A DNA stretch of 38,787 nucleotides from an uncultured Clostridia bacterium. GTDB lineage: Bacteria > Bacillota > Clostridia > Christensenellales > Aristaeellaceae. The stretch lies in contig CANQKI010000011.1 in NCBI GenBank assembly GCA_947624355.1, positions 1-38,787 of the forward strand, written 5' to 3'. Every line of letters starts with the position of its first letter. Within the stretch, counting starts at the first letter, position 1. Positions 1-7,770 of the stretch are shown one piece after another. Under the pieces are notes generated by a model, which saw nothing but the letters and a program-made list of their open reading frames with translations, did not search any database and had not been told where the DNA came from. The translations under genes and the position numbers were made by a program.

Positions 1-258
1 TCGCAGATTCTTCCGGGGCTGTACCGGTGGCTGGATACGTCGGATATTGCCGGGCTCATCGCGCCGCGGCCGCTGCTCATGGAAATGGGCACGGCGGATT
101 CCTGCTTCTTCTTCCAGGACCTGTACCGGGGCTATTCGGAAACCCGGGAAATCTACCGCGCGGCGGGGGCGGACGCCCGGCTTGCCGCCGACGTGCACAG
201 CGGCCCCCACGCCTTCGCGGGAAACAAGGCCTTTGATTTCTTCAGAAAATATCTTTGA
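1..258 (+). CDS. Alpha/beta-hydrolase-fold esterase/peptidase, C-terminal fragment
   Basis: The frame is open from the first base to a TGA at 256-258 and encodes 85 residues; the start lies outside the window. The fragment has the end of an alpha/beta hydrolase: a strand reading IAPRPLLMEMGTAD, whose final Asp fits the acid of the catalytic triad, and later SGPHAF, whose His fits the catalytic base. The nucleophile serine would be upstream and cannot be seen. The wording resembles acetyl-xylan-esterase and dienelactone-hydrolase-like families, so a deacetylase or esterase acting on sugars is plausible beside the sugar genes downstream. That role is inference; the fold is fairly safe. It lies 26 bp before the next gene, probably in the same operon. 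Confidence 0.6.
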   Translation, partial: SQILPGLYRWLDTSDIAGLIAPRPLLMEMGTADSCFFFQDLYRGYSETREIYRAAGADARLAADVHSGPHAFAGNKAFDFFRKYL

Positions 259-284
259 TAAACGCGGGAGGATAACGAAAACCT

Positions 285-1517
285 ATGAAAAATTACGTGC
301 TCATCGGCGCCGGAAACCGGGGCTACTGGATGTATGCCGACGCCATCGCCAACCGCTACGGCGATGTGGCGCGGCTGGCGGGCCTCATGGACGTGAATGA
401 AAAGCGGGCCCGATTCGTCAGCAGTCAGCTTCCCGGCAATATCCCGGTTTACACCGATTACGACAGAATGATGGATGAAACCAGGCCGGACTGCGCCATC
501 ATCACCACCGTGGATCGGTTCCACAGCGAATACATCGTCAAAACGCTGGATCGGGGCGTGGACGTCATCAGCGAAAAACCCCTGACCAACGACGCCGTCC
601 AGCTCCGGGCCATTCTGGAGGCCGAGCGCCGCAGCGGCAAAAAGGTCACCGTCACGTTCAACTGCCGGTATATGCCGCTGATCTGCCGCCTCAAGGAGCT
701 GATGAACAGCGGCGTGGTGGGGGAGGTGCTGAACGTCCATTTCGAGTGGATGCTGGACACCGTTCACGGCGCGGATTATTTCCGCCGCTGGCACCGCCGA
801 CAGGAAAACTGCGGCGGACTGCTGGTGCATAAATCCACCCATCACTTTGACATCGTCAACTGGCTCATCGGCCAGGACCCCGCCGAAGTATTCGCCAACG
901 GCGCGCTGCGTTTTTACGGCGCGGACCGCCGGCCCCACGGCGAACGGTGCAGCACATGCCCCCGGAAAAACACCTGCGAATTTGCCTATCCCGAAGAAAA
1001 CGTCCCCTGGGTCCGGGGTATGTATTTTGACTGCGAGGACGCGGACGGCTATTACCGCGACCGCTGCGTTTTCGACAGCGAAATCGATATTTACGATACC
1101 ATGTCCCTGGCCGTGCGCTATAAGCAGGGGGCGCTGATGACCTATTCCCTCATCGCCCACAGCCCCTACGAGGGCTGGCGGCTGTGCATCAGCGGCACAA
1201 AGGGACGGCTGGAAGCCTGTGAATTCGATACCGGCGTCCAGGCGGCCGATCCCTGCTTCCATATCAAGGTGTTCGACCGCCTGGGAGGAGCCATGACCTA
1301 TGATCTCAGGAAGGCCGAGGGCTCCCATGGCGGCGGCGACGAGCGACTGCTGCGGATGCTGTTCCGGGGCGATCTGCCCGATCCGCTGGGGCAGTTTGCG
1401 GGCACCCGGGCGGGGGCCATGAGCATTCTTATCGGAATCGCGGCCAATACCAGCATCCGGGAACACCGCCCCGTAACGCTGGACGAACTGATCGATCCGA
1501 ACATGCTGGAGTCTTGA
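285..1517 (+). CDS. Gfo/Idh/MocA-family NAD(P)-dependent oxidoreductase
   Basis: A 410-residue cytoplasmic dehydrogenase-like protein. The N-terminus has the Rossmann dinucleotide fingerprint GAGNRG (residues 8-13), and an EKP motif at 97-99 carries the lysine used in catalysis by this family. The C-terminal half is the GFO_IDH_MocA alpha/beta domain with the family-typical GSHGGGDE stretch near residue 345. Around residue 222 there is a small cysteine cluster (CSTCPRKNTC) followed by further cysteines, which may bind metal. The family oxidises or epimerises sugars, inositols or amino sugars; the substrate cannot be read here. A GGGAGG Shine-Dalgarno at 266-271 precedes the ATG by 13 bases, rather far. 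It is followed after 29 bp by a second member of the same family and then by nagA. Confidence 0.85.
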   Translation: MKNYVLIGAGNRGYWMYADAIANRYGDVARLAGLMDVNEKRARFVSSQLPGNIPVYTDYDRMMDETRPDCAIITTVDRFHSEYIVKTLDRGVDVISEKPLTNDAVQLRAILEAERRSGKKVTVTFNCRYMPLICRLKELMNSGVVGEVLNVHFEWMLDTVHGADYFRRWHRRQENCGGLLVHKSTHHFDIVNWLIGQDPAEVFANGALRFYGADRRPHGERCSTCPRKNTCEFAYPEENVPWVRGMYFDCEDADGYYRDRCVFDSEIDIYDTMSLAVRYKQGALMTYSLIAHSPYEGWRLCISGTKGRLEACEFDTGVQAADPCFHIKVFDRLGGAMTYDLRKAEGSHGGGDERLLRMLFRGDLPDPLGQFAGTRAGAMSILIGIAANTSIREHRPVTLDELIDPNMLES

Positions 1518-1546
1518 CAGAAAGGCGCGACAGGAGGATAATAAGC

Positions 1547-2845
1547 ATGAGCGAACCCGTATCCGTGGTCATCATCGGCGCCGGCGGGCGCGGACGGCTG
1601 ACCTATGCCCCCTACGCGAAAAAATTTCCCGACCGTATGCGGCTGGTTGCCGTGGCGGAGCCCAACGACGTCCGCCGCGGCCTGATGGCGCAGGAATACG
1701 CCCTGCCGCCCGACAAGCAGTTTGTCAGCGCCGAGGCGCTCTTTTCCCAGCCCCGGATGGCCGATATGGCCTTTATCTGCACCCAGGACGGCGATCACGT
1801 CCGCCACGCCTGTCTGGCCCTGGAGCGGGGGTATGATTTGCTTCTGGAGAAGCCCGTGTCCGCCAGCGTGAGCGAGTGCAAATACCTCCTCAACAAGGCG
1901 GAGACCTTGGGGCGGAGCGTGACGGTGTGCCATGTGCTCCGGTACGCGCCCTTCTATCAGAAGGTCAAGGAGCTGATTTCCTCCGGTGCGCTGGGCCGGG
2001 TCATCGCCGTCCAGGCCAGCGAAAACGTGGGCTATTGGCACCAGGCCCACAGCTTCGTTCGCGGCAACTGGCGGCGGGCCGACGAAACCAGCCCCATGAT
2101 CCTGGCCAAGTGCTGCCACGACATGGATATTCTTGTGTGGCTCACGGAAAGCCGCCCCCGGAAGGTGTCCTCCATGGGCGGCACGGCTTTCTTCAACGCC
2201 GCCAACGCCCCCGAGGGCGCGCCCACCCATTGTCTGCTGGGCTGCCCGGTGAAGGATAGCTGCCCCTATGACGCCGAAAAAATCTACATTCATGACGAAC
2301 TGACGGGCTATGATTTCAATGGCCCGGGCTGGATGCAGAGCGCCGTGGTGCCCGATCCCACCCTGGAAAAGCTGATGGACGCGCTGCGGACCGGGCCGTA
2401 CGGGCGCTGCGTTTTCCGCTGTGACAACACCGTCGTGGATCATCAGGCCCTTTGTGCCGAGATGGAAAACGGCGTGACGGTCAGCTTTCACCTGAACGGC
2501 TTTAACCAGCGCAATTACCGCACCTTGCGCGTATCCGGAACGCTGGGGGACCTGACGGGGGATCTGGACGAGGAAACCATCGTTTACACCCCCTTTGGCG
2601 GCAAGCCGCAGACCATCCGGATGAACGTACAGGAAACAATTTCCGGCCATGGCGGCGGCGATTACCGGATGCTGGAGGAAATGTTCCGGGCCCGGCGGGA
2701 GGGGGGCGCCACGGCGACCGATCTTTGCCGCTCTCTGGACAGCCATTTCATGGCGCTGGCGGCTGAACATTCCCGGCTGCACGGCGGCATTCTGGTGGAT
2801 GTGGATGAATTTGTGGCGGGCTTCGACGCCCGGAGCGCGCTGTAA
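1547..2845 (+). CDS. Gfo/Idh/MocA-family NAD(P)-dependent oxidoreductase
   Basis: A 432-residue paralogue of the gene before it. It has GAGGRG (residues 11-16) as nucleotide-binding loop and EKP at 101-103 with the catalytic lysine. Near residue 228 a cysteine cluster reads CLLGCPVKDSCPYDAEKIY, and the C-terminal domain again contains a GHGGGD stretch. I start it at the ATG at 1547 because an AGGAGG site at 1532-1537 lies nine bases upstream; the frame stays open a further 11 codons upstream without such a site. The tandem arrangement and the following nagA suggest oxidation or epimerisation of an amino-sugar-containing compound, but the substrate is inference. Confidence 0.85.
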   Translation: MSEPVSVVIIGAGGRGRLTYAPYAKKFPDRMRLVAVAEPNDVRRGLMAQEYALPPDKQFVSAEALFSQPRMADMAFICTQDGDHVRHACLALERGYDLLLEKPVSASVSECKYLLNKAETLGRSVTVCHVLRYAPFYQKVKELISSGALGRVIAVQASENVGYWHQAHSFVRGNWRRADETSPMILAKCCHDMDILVWLTESRPRKVSSMGGTAFFNAANAPEGAPTHCLLGCPVKDSCPYDAEKIYIHDELTGYDFNGPGWMQSAVVPDPTLEKLMDALRTGPYGRCVFRCDNTVVDHQALCAEMENGVTVSFHLNGFNQRNYRTLRVSGTLGDLTGDLDEETIVYTPFGGKPQTIRMNVQETISGHGGGDYRMLEEMFRARREGGATATDLCRSLDSHFMALAAEHSRLHGGILVDVDEFVAGFDARSAL

Positions 2846-2872
2846 TACGAAAGGATTTCGGGAGGCGAAAGC

Positions 2873-4054
2873 TTGTATACCCTGTTTGAAAACGGCCGGA
2901 TGATTTGCCCCGACGGCGAAGTGCCCGGCGGCCTGCTGGTGGAGGATGGCCGCATTGCCGCCCTTCTTCCCGAAACCGGGGCCCCGTGGCGGGGCGAAGG
3001 GGAGCGGATCGACCTGGGGGGCGCGTACATCGCCCCCGGGTTCATCGATATTCATGTACACGGCGGCGGCGGCGGGGATTTCATGGACGGCACGCGGGAA
3101 AGCTTCGAGGCCGCCCTGAAAACCCACCTTGCCCACGGCACCACGGCCCTTTGTCCCACCACCCTGACCGCCACTTTTGACGAATTGGGGCAGGTGTTCG
3201 CCCTGTGCCGTGAAATGGCTTCCGCCCCCGACGCATACCGCCTTCCCCGCATTCTGGGCGCGCATCTGGAGGGGCCGTACATTGCCGCCTCTCAGGCGGG
3301 CGCACAGGACCCTGCCTACATCCGCGCGCCTCAGGACGGCTCCTTCGGGGAAATTCTGCGCCTTTCCCAGGGCGCGCTGCGGATTCTGACTGCCGCGCCC
3401 GAGCTCCCTGGCGCGGACAAACTGGCAAAGGCCGCCCGGGAGGCGGGGGTTCTCCTGAGCATGGGGCACACCGACGGCCGGATTGAGGACGCGGCCCGGG
3501 CGGTGGAGCAGGGATACACCATGGCAACGCACCTGTACAGCAGCATGTCCACCATCATCCGGGAAAACGGCATGCGCCGGCCCGGGGTGCTGGAGGGTGC
3601 GCTGCTGATGGACGAAATCACGGTGGAAGTCATTGCGGACGGGATGCACCTGCCCCCGTCCCTGCTGAAACTCATTGTGAAAACCAAGGGCCCCGATCGC
3701 GTGATCCTCGTTACCGACGCCATGCGCGGGGCGGGGATGGCCGCGGGGGTCTATAAACTGGGCAGCCTCAGCCGGGGCCAGGACGTTATCAGCGATGGCG
3801 CCATCGCCCGGATGCCGGACGGCGTTTCCTTTGCGGGCAGCGTCGCCACGGCGGACAGGCTCATCCGTACGATGTGCGGCCAGGCGGGCGTTCCCCTGTG
3901 GCAGGCGGTGCGTATGATGACCCTGCACCCGGCCCGCGCCCTGGGAATCCCGGATATTGGGCGGCTGGAACCCGGCTGCCGGGCCGATCTCGTGGTGTTT
4001 GCCCCCGGCGTCAAGGTGCTTGGGGTGTACCGGGAAGGAAAGCGCGTCGCTTAA
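2873..4054 (+). CDS. nagA: N-acetylglucosamine-6-phosphate deacetylase
   Basis: NagA removes the acetyl group from N-acetylglucosamine-6-phosphate, giving glucosamine-6-phosphate for glycolysis or wall synthesis. The 393-residue protein has the amidohydrolase fold: the HxH metal pair in GFIDIHVHGGGG (H61, H63), the metal-binding Glu in HLEGPY (E133), later histidines in GHTDG and THLYSSMS, and the catalytic Asp in VTDAMRG. Length matches the family. The start is TTG at 2873; GGAGG at 2861-2865 is seven bases upstream, and no ATG nearby has a comparable site. It is the last gene of the operon, 27 bp after the second oxidoreductase, and is followed by a terminator. No nagB is in the window. Confidence 0.93.
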   Translation: MYTLFENGRMICPDGEVPGGLLVEDGRIAALLPETGAPWRGEGERIDLGGAYIAPGFIDIHVHGGGGGDFMDGTRESFEAALKTHLAHGTTALCPTTLTATFDELGQVFALCREMASAPDAYRLPRILGAHLEGPYIAASQAGAQDPAYIRAPQDGSFGEILRLSQGALRILTAAPELPGADKLAKAAREAGVLLSMGHTDGRIEDAARAVEQGYTMATHLYSSMSTIIRENGMRRPGVLEGALLMDEITVEVIADGMHLPPSLLKLIVKTKGPDRVILVTDAMRGAGMAAGVYKLGSLSRGQDVISDGAIARMPDGVSFAGSVATADRLIRTMCGQAGVPLWQAVRMMTLHPARALGIPDIGRLEPGCRADLVVFAPGVKVLGVYREGKRVA

Positions 4055-4105
4055 GGACGCGGAATTTCCGTACCCGGTGAACAGGTCCTTTCCTAAAAAA
4101 GCAAG

Positions 4106-4135
4106 CGGCGGAGAATTATTTTCCGCCGTTTTTTT
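4106..4135 (+). terminator. Rho-independent terminator after nagA
   Basis: A seven-base-pair stem, CGGCGGA (4106-4112) with TCCGCCG (4122-4128), is followed by a run of seven T. It ends the nagA operon about 50 bp after the stop codon. Confidence 0.85.
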
Positions 4136-4207
4136 GTGCCGAAGCAGAAAATTTCTTCATAGATATTTCTTAAATTGTAAAAAGTTAAAAAATTATTACA
4201 AAAAAGC

Positions 4208-4236
4208 TCGCATTTATTTCAAAAGTGTGTTATAAT
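4208..4236 (+). promoter_or_regulatory. Extended -10 sigma-A promoter for the methyltransferase-epimerase operon
   Basis: A perfect TATAAT at 4231-4236 is preceded directly by TGT, an extended -10. Seventeen bases upstream lies a weak -35, TCGCAT. The surrounding AT-rich stretch (4140-4230) contrasts with the GC-rich genes. Transcription would start near 4243, about 50 bp before the chosen GTG start, which excludes the longer upstream reading of that gene. Confidence 0.75.
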
Positions 4237-4290
4237 CGTGCTTGGAAGAAGTTTGGGCAGGATGCCCATTGGGAGAAGGGGGACAAGAGC

Positions 4291-4854
4291 GTGCTGAGTA
4301 AGCCGGAAACGATCGGCGAATGGTCGCCGGCGCTCCAGGAAAAAAAGCAGCGGTTGACCGCGCAGGCCCGTGCCTGTGCCGGATGGGCTGCCTTGGAAGA
4401 GCACGATAAAGTGCTGGATATGGCGTGCGGCGACGGGGACTTGCTCAGGCGTCTGGGTGAAAACTGCCGTCTGACCCTGTGCGGCATGTGCGAATCCCCC
4501 GATCAGGCCCGGAATGTGCGGGAGGCCCTGGGGGAAGCCGACGTGATTTCGGCCAGGATGGACGATATCCCCTGGCGGGACGGCACGTTCAATGCGGTGC
4601 TTCTGCCCGCCGTTTTGCGGGGTGAAGATTTTCGCCGGGCCCTTGGGGAAGTGCGGCGCGTGCTGAAAGCGGGCGGACAATTCGTTCTGGCCGCGCCCAT
4701 GCGCCTTTTCCGGGGGGAGGACGGCCTGACCCGCCGGGAAACCATGCGCCTTTTGCAGGAAAACGGGTTCCGGGAGGTTTCCTTCCGGGCGGGCTTTCCC
4801 TGCGGTGTGATTATCGGCTGGAAAAAGAAAGAAGAGAAAGGGGCAGCCCGATGA
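4291..4854 (+). CDS. Class I SAM-dependent methyltransferase
   Basis: A 187-residue protein of the Methyltransf_11/25 type. Motif I, VLDMACGDGD (residues 41-50), forms the S-adenosylmethionine-binding loop. It is followed by the acidic region and by a post-motif segment (DDIPWRDGTFNAVLLP) typical of small-molecule methyltransferases such as UbiE-like enzymes. The substrate is unknown. I start at GTG 4291 because AAGGGGGA at 4276-4283 fits as ribosome-binding site and because the frame upstream runs through the predicted promoter. The stop overlaps the ATG of the next gene by four bases, which indicates translational coupling to the epimerase. Confidence 0.8.
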   Translation: MLSKPETIGEWSPALQEKKQRLTAQARACAGWAALEEHDKVLDMACGDGDLLRRLGENCRLTLCGMCESPDQARNVREALGEADVISARMDDIPWRDGTFNAVLLPAVLRGEDFRRALGEVRRVLKAGGQFVLAAPMRLFRGEDGLTRRETMRLLQENGFREVSFRAGFPCGVIIGWKKKEEKGAAR

Positions 4855-5699
4855 GCGATTATACCATCAAAAATTCCGCGCTGACCGTGCGGATTTCAAC
4901 CAAGGGCGCGGAAATGCAGTCCATCCTGGATCAGGACGGTGTGGAGCGGCTCTGGCAGGGAGATCCCGCCTATTGGACGGGCCGTGCCCCCATTCTGTTT
5001 CCCGTTTGCGGCGGGTTCAGGGAGGACGCCTATTACCTGGACGGCGTCCGCTATACGATGCCCAAACACGGCTTTGCCCGCCATGCGGAATGGACGATGG
5101 AATCCTGCGGGAAGGACTGCGCAGTGTTTCTGCTGAATGCGCCGAACCCCGGCTTTCCCTTCCGGTACGAACTCCGGGCCTGTTATCAGCTGAGCGGAAA
5201 TCAGCTCCGGATCACGTATCGGGTGAAAAACCTGGATGAAAAAACGTTCTGGTTTTCCATCGGCTCTCATGAAGCGTGGGCCGTTCCGGGTCCCCTGGAA
5301 AAGTGTACGGTGGAATTTGAATTCCCCGAGCGGCTGGAGCATTCGTGCCTGGACGGCAACCTGCTCAGCGGGGAAACGGTGCTGATTGCGGAAAACACTA
5401 AGGCGCTGCCCCTTAAAACGGAATATTTCTCCGTGGACGCGCTGGTGTTCCGGAACCTCAAGAGCCGCTCTGTCACCCTGAAAAACGGGGTGGACAGCCG
5501 CGCAGTCCGGGTGGATTACGAGGGCATGGATGTGCTCATGCTCTGGACCAAGCCCGGCGCGAAATATCTGTGCATCGAGCCCTGGTGCAACGCCCCGGAT
5601 TTTGCCGATACCGATATGCAGATTGCGCATAAACCGGGCTGCATTTGCCTGCATTCCGGGAAAGAGGCGGAACGCACCCACACCGTGACGTTCCTGTAA
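4851..5699 (+). CDS. Aldose 1-epimerase family protein (LacX/GalM-like)
   Basis: A 282-residue protein of the galactose-mutarotase fold, closest in style to the LacX branch. It begins with the typical beta-strands (NSALTVRISTKGAEMQSI) and contains LWQGDPAYWTGRAPILFP and PKHGFAR (residues 71-77), where the His fits the catalytic histidine. Toward the end, EPWCNAPD matches the family's conserved EPW region. These enzymes interconvert anomers of free sugars or sugar phosphates in the cytoplasm. It overlaps the preceding methyltransferase by ATGA. A strong terminator follows 34 bp after the stop. The exact sugar is not evident. Confidence 0.85.
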   Translation: MSDYTIKNSALTVRISTKGAEMQSILDQDGVERLWQGDPAYWTGRAPILFPVCGGFREDAYYLDGVRYTMPKHGFARHAEWTMESCGKDCAVFLLNAPNPGFPFRYELRACYQLSGNQLRITYRVKNLDEKTFWFSIGSHEAWAVPGPLEKCTVEFEFPERLEHSCLDGNLLSGETVLIAENTKALPLKTEYFSVDALVFRNLKSRSVTLKNGVDSRAVRVDYEGMDVLMLWTKPGAKYLCIEPWCNAPDFADTDMQIAHKPGCICLHSGKEAERTHTVTFL

Positions 5700-5733
5700 C
5701 AGACGATTCGTATAAAACGAAAACTATCACGCA

Positions 5734-5765
5734 AAAAGGATGGCGTTTTCAGCCATCCTTTTATA
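5734..5765. terminator. Bidirectional intrinsic terminator between convergent operons
   Basis: AAAAGGATGGC (5734-5744) pairs perfectly with GCCATCCTTTT (5752-5762) over eleven base pairs, leaving a seven-base loop. The A- and T-rich ends give a U-tract in either direction, so it can end both the epimerase transcript and the opposing regulator transcript. Confidence 0.85.
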
Positions 5766-5788
5766 TATGGTATTATGGAAATAATTTG

Positions 5789-6520
5789 TTATTCCAGCTC
5801 GGCCTCCAGACGGACGCACCGGCCCACAAAGGTGATCTCGTTGTAGTTTTTGATTTCGCTTTCGCAGGCGTTTTCGTACTTCTGCAGCATGGCCTGGTAA
5901 TCGTTCACCCGCTTGACCTTGCGCAGCACCCGGCCCTGGGGCGTCTGCAGCAGCATAATGGCCCCGTCCACCGCCGCCTGGGCGGGCACCACCAGCAGCA
6001 AATCCCCCTGCTGCACCCGGAAGCCCCGCAGTTCGTTATCCGGCGCTTTGAAATAATACACCTTATCGGGGGACGCGCCTTCGATTTTCCCGTTAGTGAT
6101 AGGCAGCAGCCGGTGGCCCACTTCTTTCATGACGGCGTTGTAAATGGGTACATGCTTGAGCACGCCGCTGAGGGCGTCCAGCCAGATGCTGCCGGCCACC
6201 GGTGCGCCGGCCTCGGCCACGGGCTTTTCCTTTTCGGGTACGGTTTTTTTCGGGGGTTCCGCCGCCTTGCCCATGGACGGAATAGCGGATTGCAGGTCCA
6301 CGGTGGCGGCGATGTCGTCCAGGGAGAAATCGGCCTCGGTATGCTCCTGCATGCCCATGGTTTTCAGGATGCGCCGGGCCTGATCATCCGCGATGATGCG
6401 GGTGCCGGCCTCCACTTCCATCAGATATTTGTCGCTGACGCCACACTTGCGGGCCACCTGTTTATAGGTCAGGCCCTGCCGCGTGCGCTCCAGCCGGATC
6501 AGATCGCCCAGTCTGCTCAT
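5789..6520 (-). CDS. XRE-family regulator with S24 (LexA-like) C-terminal domain lacking the catalytic Ser
   Basis: A 243-residue two-domain regulator. Residues 1-60 form a Cro/CI-type helix-turn-helix (IRLERTRQGLTYKQVARKCGVSDKYLMEVEAG). A charged Pro/Lys/Glu linker spans about 85-110. Residues 118-243 resemble the beta-rich S24/LexA/CI fold, with VYYFKAPDNELRGFRVQQGDLLLV and a basic RKVKRV where active members keep the lysine. At the position of the G-S-M nucleophile the sequence reads PDNEL, so the protein probably cannot cleave itself. It is the last gene of the barnase operon, seven bp after the M28 peptidase. A role as the operon's repressor is inference. Confidence 0.8.
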   Translation of the reverse strand: MSRLGDLIRLERTRQGLTYKQVARKCGVSDKYLMEVEAGTRIIADDQARRILKTMGMQEHTEADFSLDDIAATVDLQSAIPSMGKAAEPPKKTVPEKEKPVAEAGAPVAGSIWLDALSGVLKHVPIYNAVMKEVGHRLLPITNGKIEGASPDKVYYFKAPDNELRGFRVQQGDLLLVVPAQAAVDGAIMLLQTPQGRVLRKVKRVNDYQAMLQKYENACESEIKNYNEITFVGRCVRLEAELE

Positions 6521-6527
6521 TTTATGG

Positions 6528-7457
6528 TCACTCCTTGCTCATGAGATCGGTCAGCCGCAGCGCGCCGTCCACGGCGAACTGCAGGTTCTTTTCTTCGCAA
6601 ACGGTGTCGCGCCTGGTGTGGATGCGGCCGAGAACGTTTCCCAGCCGTCCCTTGCGGAAGGCCGCCAGCGCCGCCCCGTTTTTGAAGGAACGCTGGTCGG
6701 AATTATAGCGGGTCTTTTCCGCCCGGCGGATTTCGACGGAAAAGCCGTTTCCGTCCGGAAACGCGGCGCGGTACGTTTTTTCCGTTTTATCATCCGCGCC
6801 TTTGGGCAGAACCAGGTACATGATGTTCCCGTCGCCGATGCAGTCCAGGTTCAGCAGGGGCTTTTGCGCCATGGCGTCCCTGTGGGCCTTGTTGTAGGCC
6901 TTGGAACCTACCAGCCCCAGCTCCTCGTTGTCAAAAAGGAGGAAGGCGGCGTTCCCGCGCCGATCCTCCGGCAAGGCGGCCATGATGGAAAGAACAGCCG
7001 CCACGCCAGATGTATTGTCGTTGGCCGTGTGCGGGTTGGCCGGGCCGAGGAACAAAAGCAGAAAGAGCCCAAAGTACACGATGCAGTACACCAGGGGAAA
7101 CAGGGGCCTGAACCCCGAAAGCCGCCAGGCCAGCAGCCCCGCCCCCAGGGCGACGCATATCAGCAGCAGAATCCATGGCATCTGGATGAGGATGCTCAGA
7201 TACCGGCGGTCGGGATAGACGACGTTGGGGAAGGGCATCCGGGCACAGGTGTCGTAATGGGCGGTAAAGACGATTTTCGCTTTTTCCGGGTCGCCTGCCG
7301 CGAAATTGCGGCATTTGGGCAGGCCCTTGCCTTCCTCCACCCGGCAGGTATACCCCAGCTTTTCGCCGTACTCCTTCGCAAATGCCAGGAACGCGTCCTT
7401 TTGTTTGCGGCTGTGCCGCACCTGCCAGGAGGTAAGCAGCGTTTGCAGAATCTCCAT
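6528..7457 (-). CDS. Membrane-anchored M28-family zinc aminopeptidase
   Basis: A 309-residue metallopeptidase. The two-zinc ligand set of the M28 family is visible in order: H67 in TAHYDT, D147 in NDNTSG, E178/E179 in FDNEELG, D205 in NLDCIG and H270 in GRIHTRRD. Between the first and second ligands lie two hydrophobic stretches, about residues 85-107 and 119-140, which look like a transmembrane hairpin. That would place the catalytic halves on the same side of the membrane. No cleaved signal peptide is seen, so a cytoplasmic active site is likely. An AAGGAG site precedes the ATG. The gene sits 10 bp after barstar and 7 bp before the XRE regulator. Its substrate is unknown. Confidence 0.82.
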   Translation of the reverse strand: MEILQTLLTSWQVRHSRKQKDAFLAFAKEYGEKLGYTCRVEEGKGLPKCRNFAAGDPEKAKIVFTAHYDTCARMPFPNVVYPDRRYLSILIQMPWILLLICVALGAGLLAWRLSGFRPLFPLVYCIVYFGLFLLLFLGPANPHTANDNTSGVAAVLSIMAALPEDRRGNAAFLLFDNEELGLVGSKAYNKAHRDAMAQKPLLNLDCIGDGNIMYLVLPKGADDKTEKTYRAAFPDGNGFSVEIRRAEKTRYNSDQRSFKNGAALAAFRKGRLGNVLGRIHTRRDTVCEEKNLQFAVDGALRLTDLMSKE

Positions 7458-7467
7458 TCAGATCTCC

Positions 7468-7770
7468 TTATGTGCCTGCGATTTCGTCCCAGTCCGTGGA
7501 GCCGGAATAGAGGGAAAGGCGCAGCCGGGGGTTTTCATGGGCGCTGTCCAGAAACACCTGCACAAAGCCCTGCCATTTTTCAGGCATGGCCGCCGCCGCA
7601 CGGCCGCAGTTGGCAATCAGAAGCTCGGTTGGGGGGAGGGACGTCAGGCAGTCGTGCAGGGCATCCAGATTGTGCCCGTAATAGGCGGGAAAATCCAGGG
7701 CCTCCGCCAGGGCCCGGTGGGCGTCCTGGGGCGTCTTCCAGGACGCGGCGGAAAGCCTAATCGTTGCCAT
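7468..7770 (-). CDS. Barstar-family ribonuclease inhibitor
   Basis: A 100-residue acidic protein of the barstar fold: an N-terminal beta-strand, then DAHRALAEALDFPAYYGHNLDALHDCLTSLP, the family's signature helix-loop region with the YGHNLDAL segment that covers the nuclease active site, and a C-terminal strand. Barstar binds and blocks barnase in the cytoplasm. I start at ATG 7770, which has GAGGAAC six bases upstream; five further codons are open but lack a site. Its first 14 bases overlap the end of the barnase gene, so the inhibitor is translationally coupled to the toxin, as expected for cognate partners. Confidence 0.9.
   Translation of the reverse strand: MATIRLSAASWKTPQDAHRALAEALDFPAYYGHNLDALHDCLTSLPPTELLIANCGRAAAAMPEKWQGFVQVFLDSAHENPRLRLSLYSGSTDWDEIAGT

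Noticed and set aside
1298..3928. Very long open frame on the minus strand (876 codons)
   Set aside because: It lies opposite two complete oxidoreductase genes and nagA. Its translation is His/Gly/Ala-rich without domains, a common artefact in GC-rich DNA.
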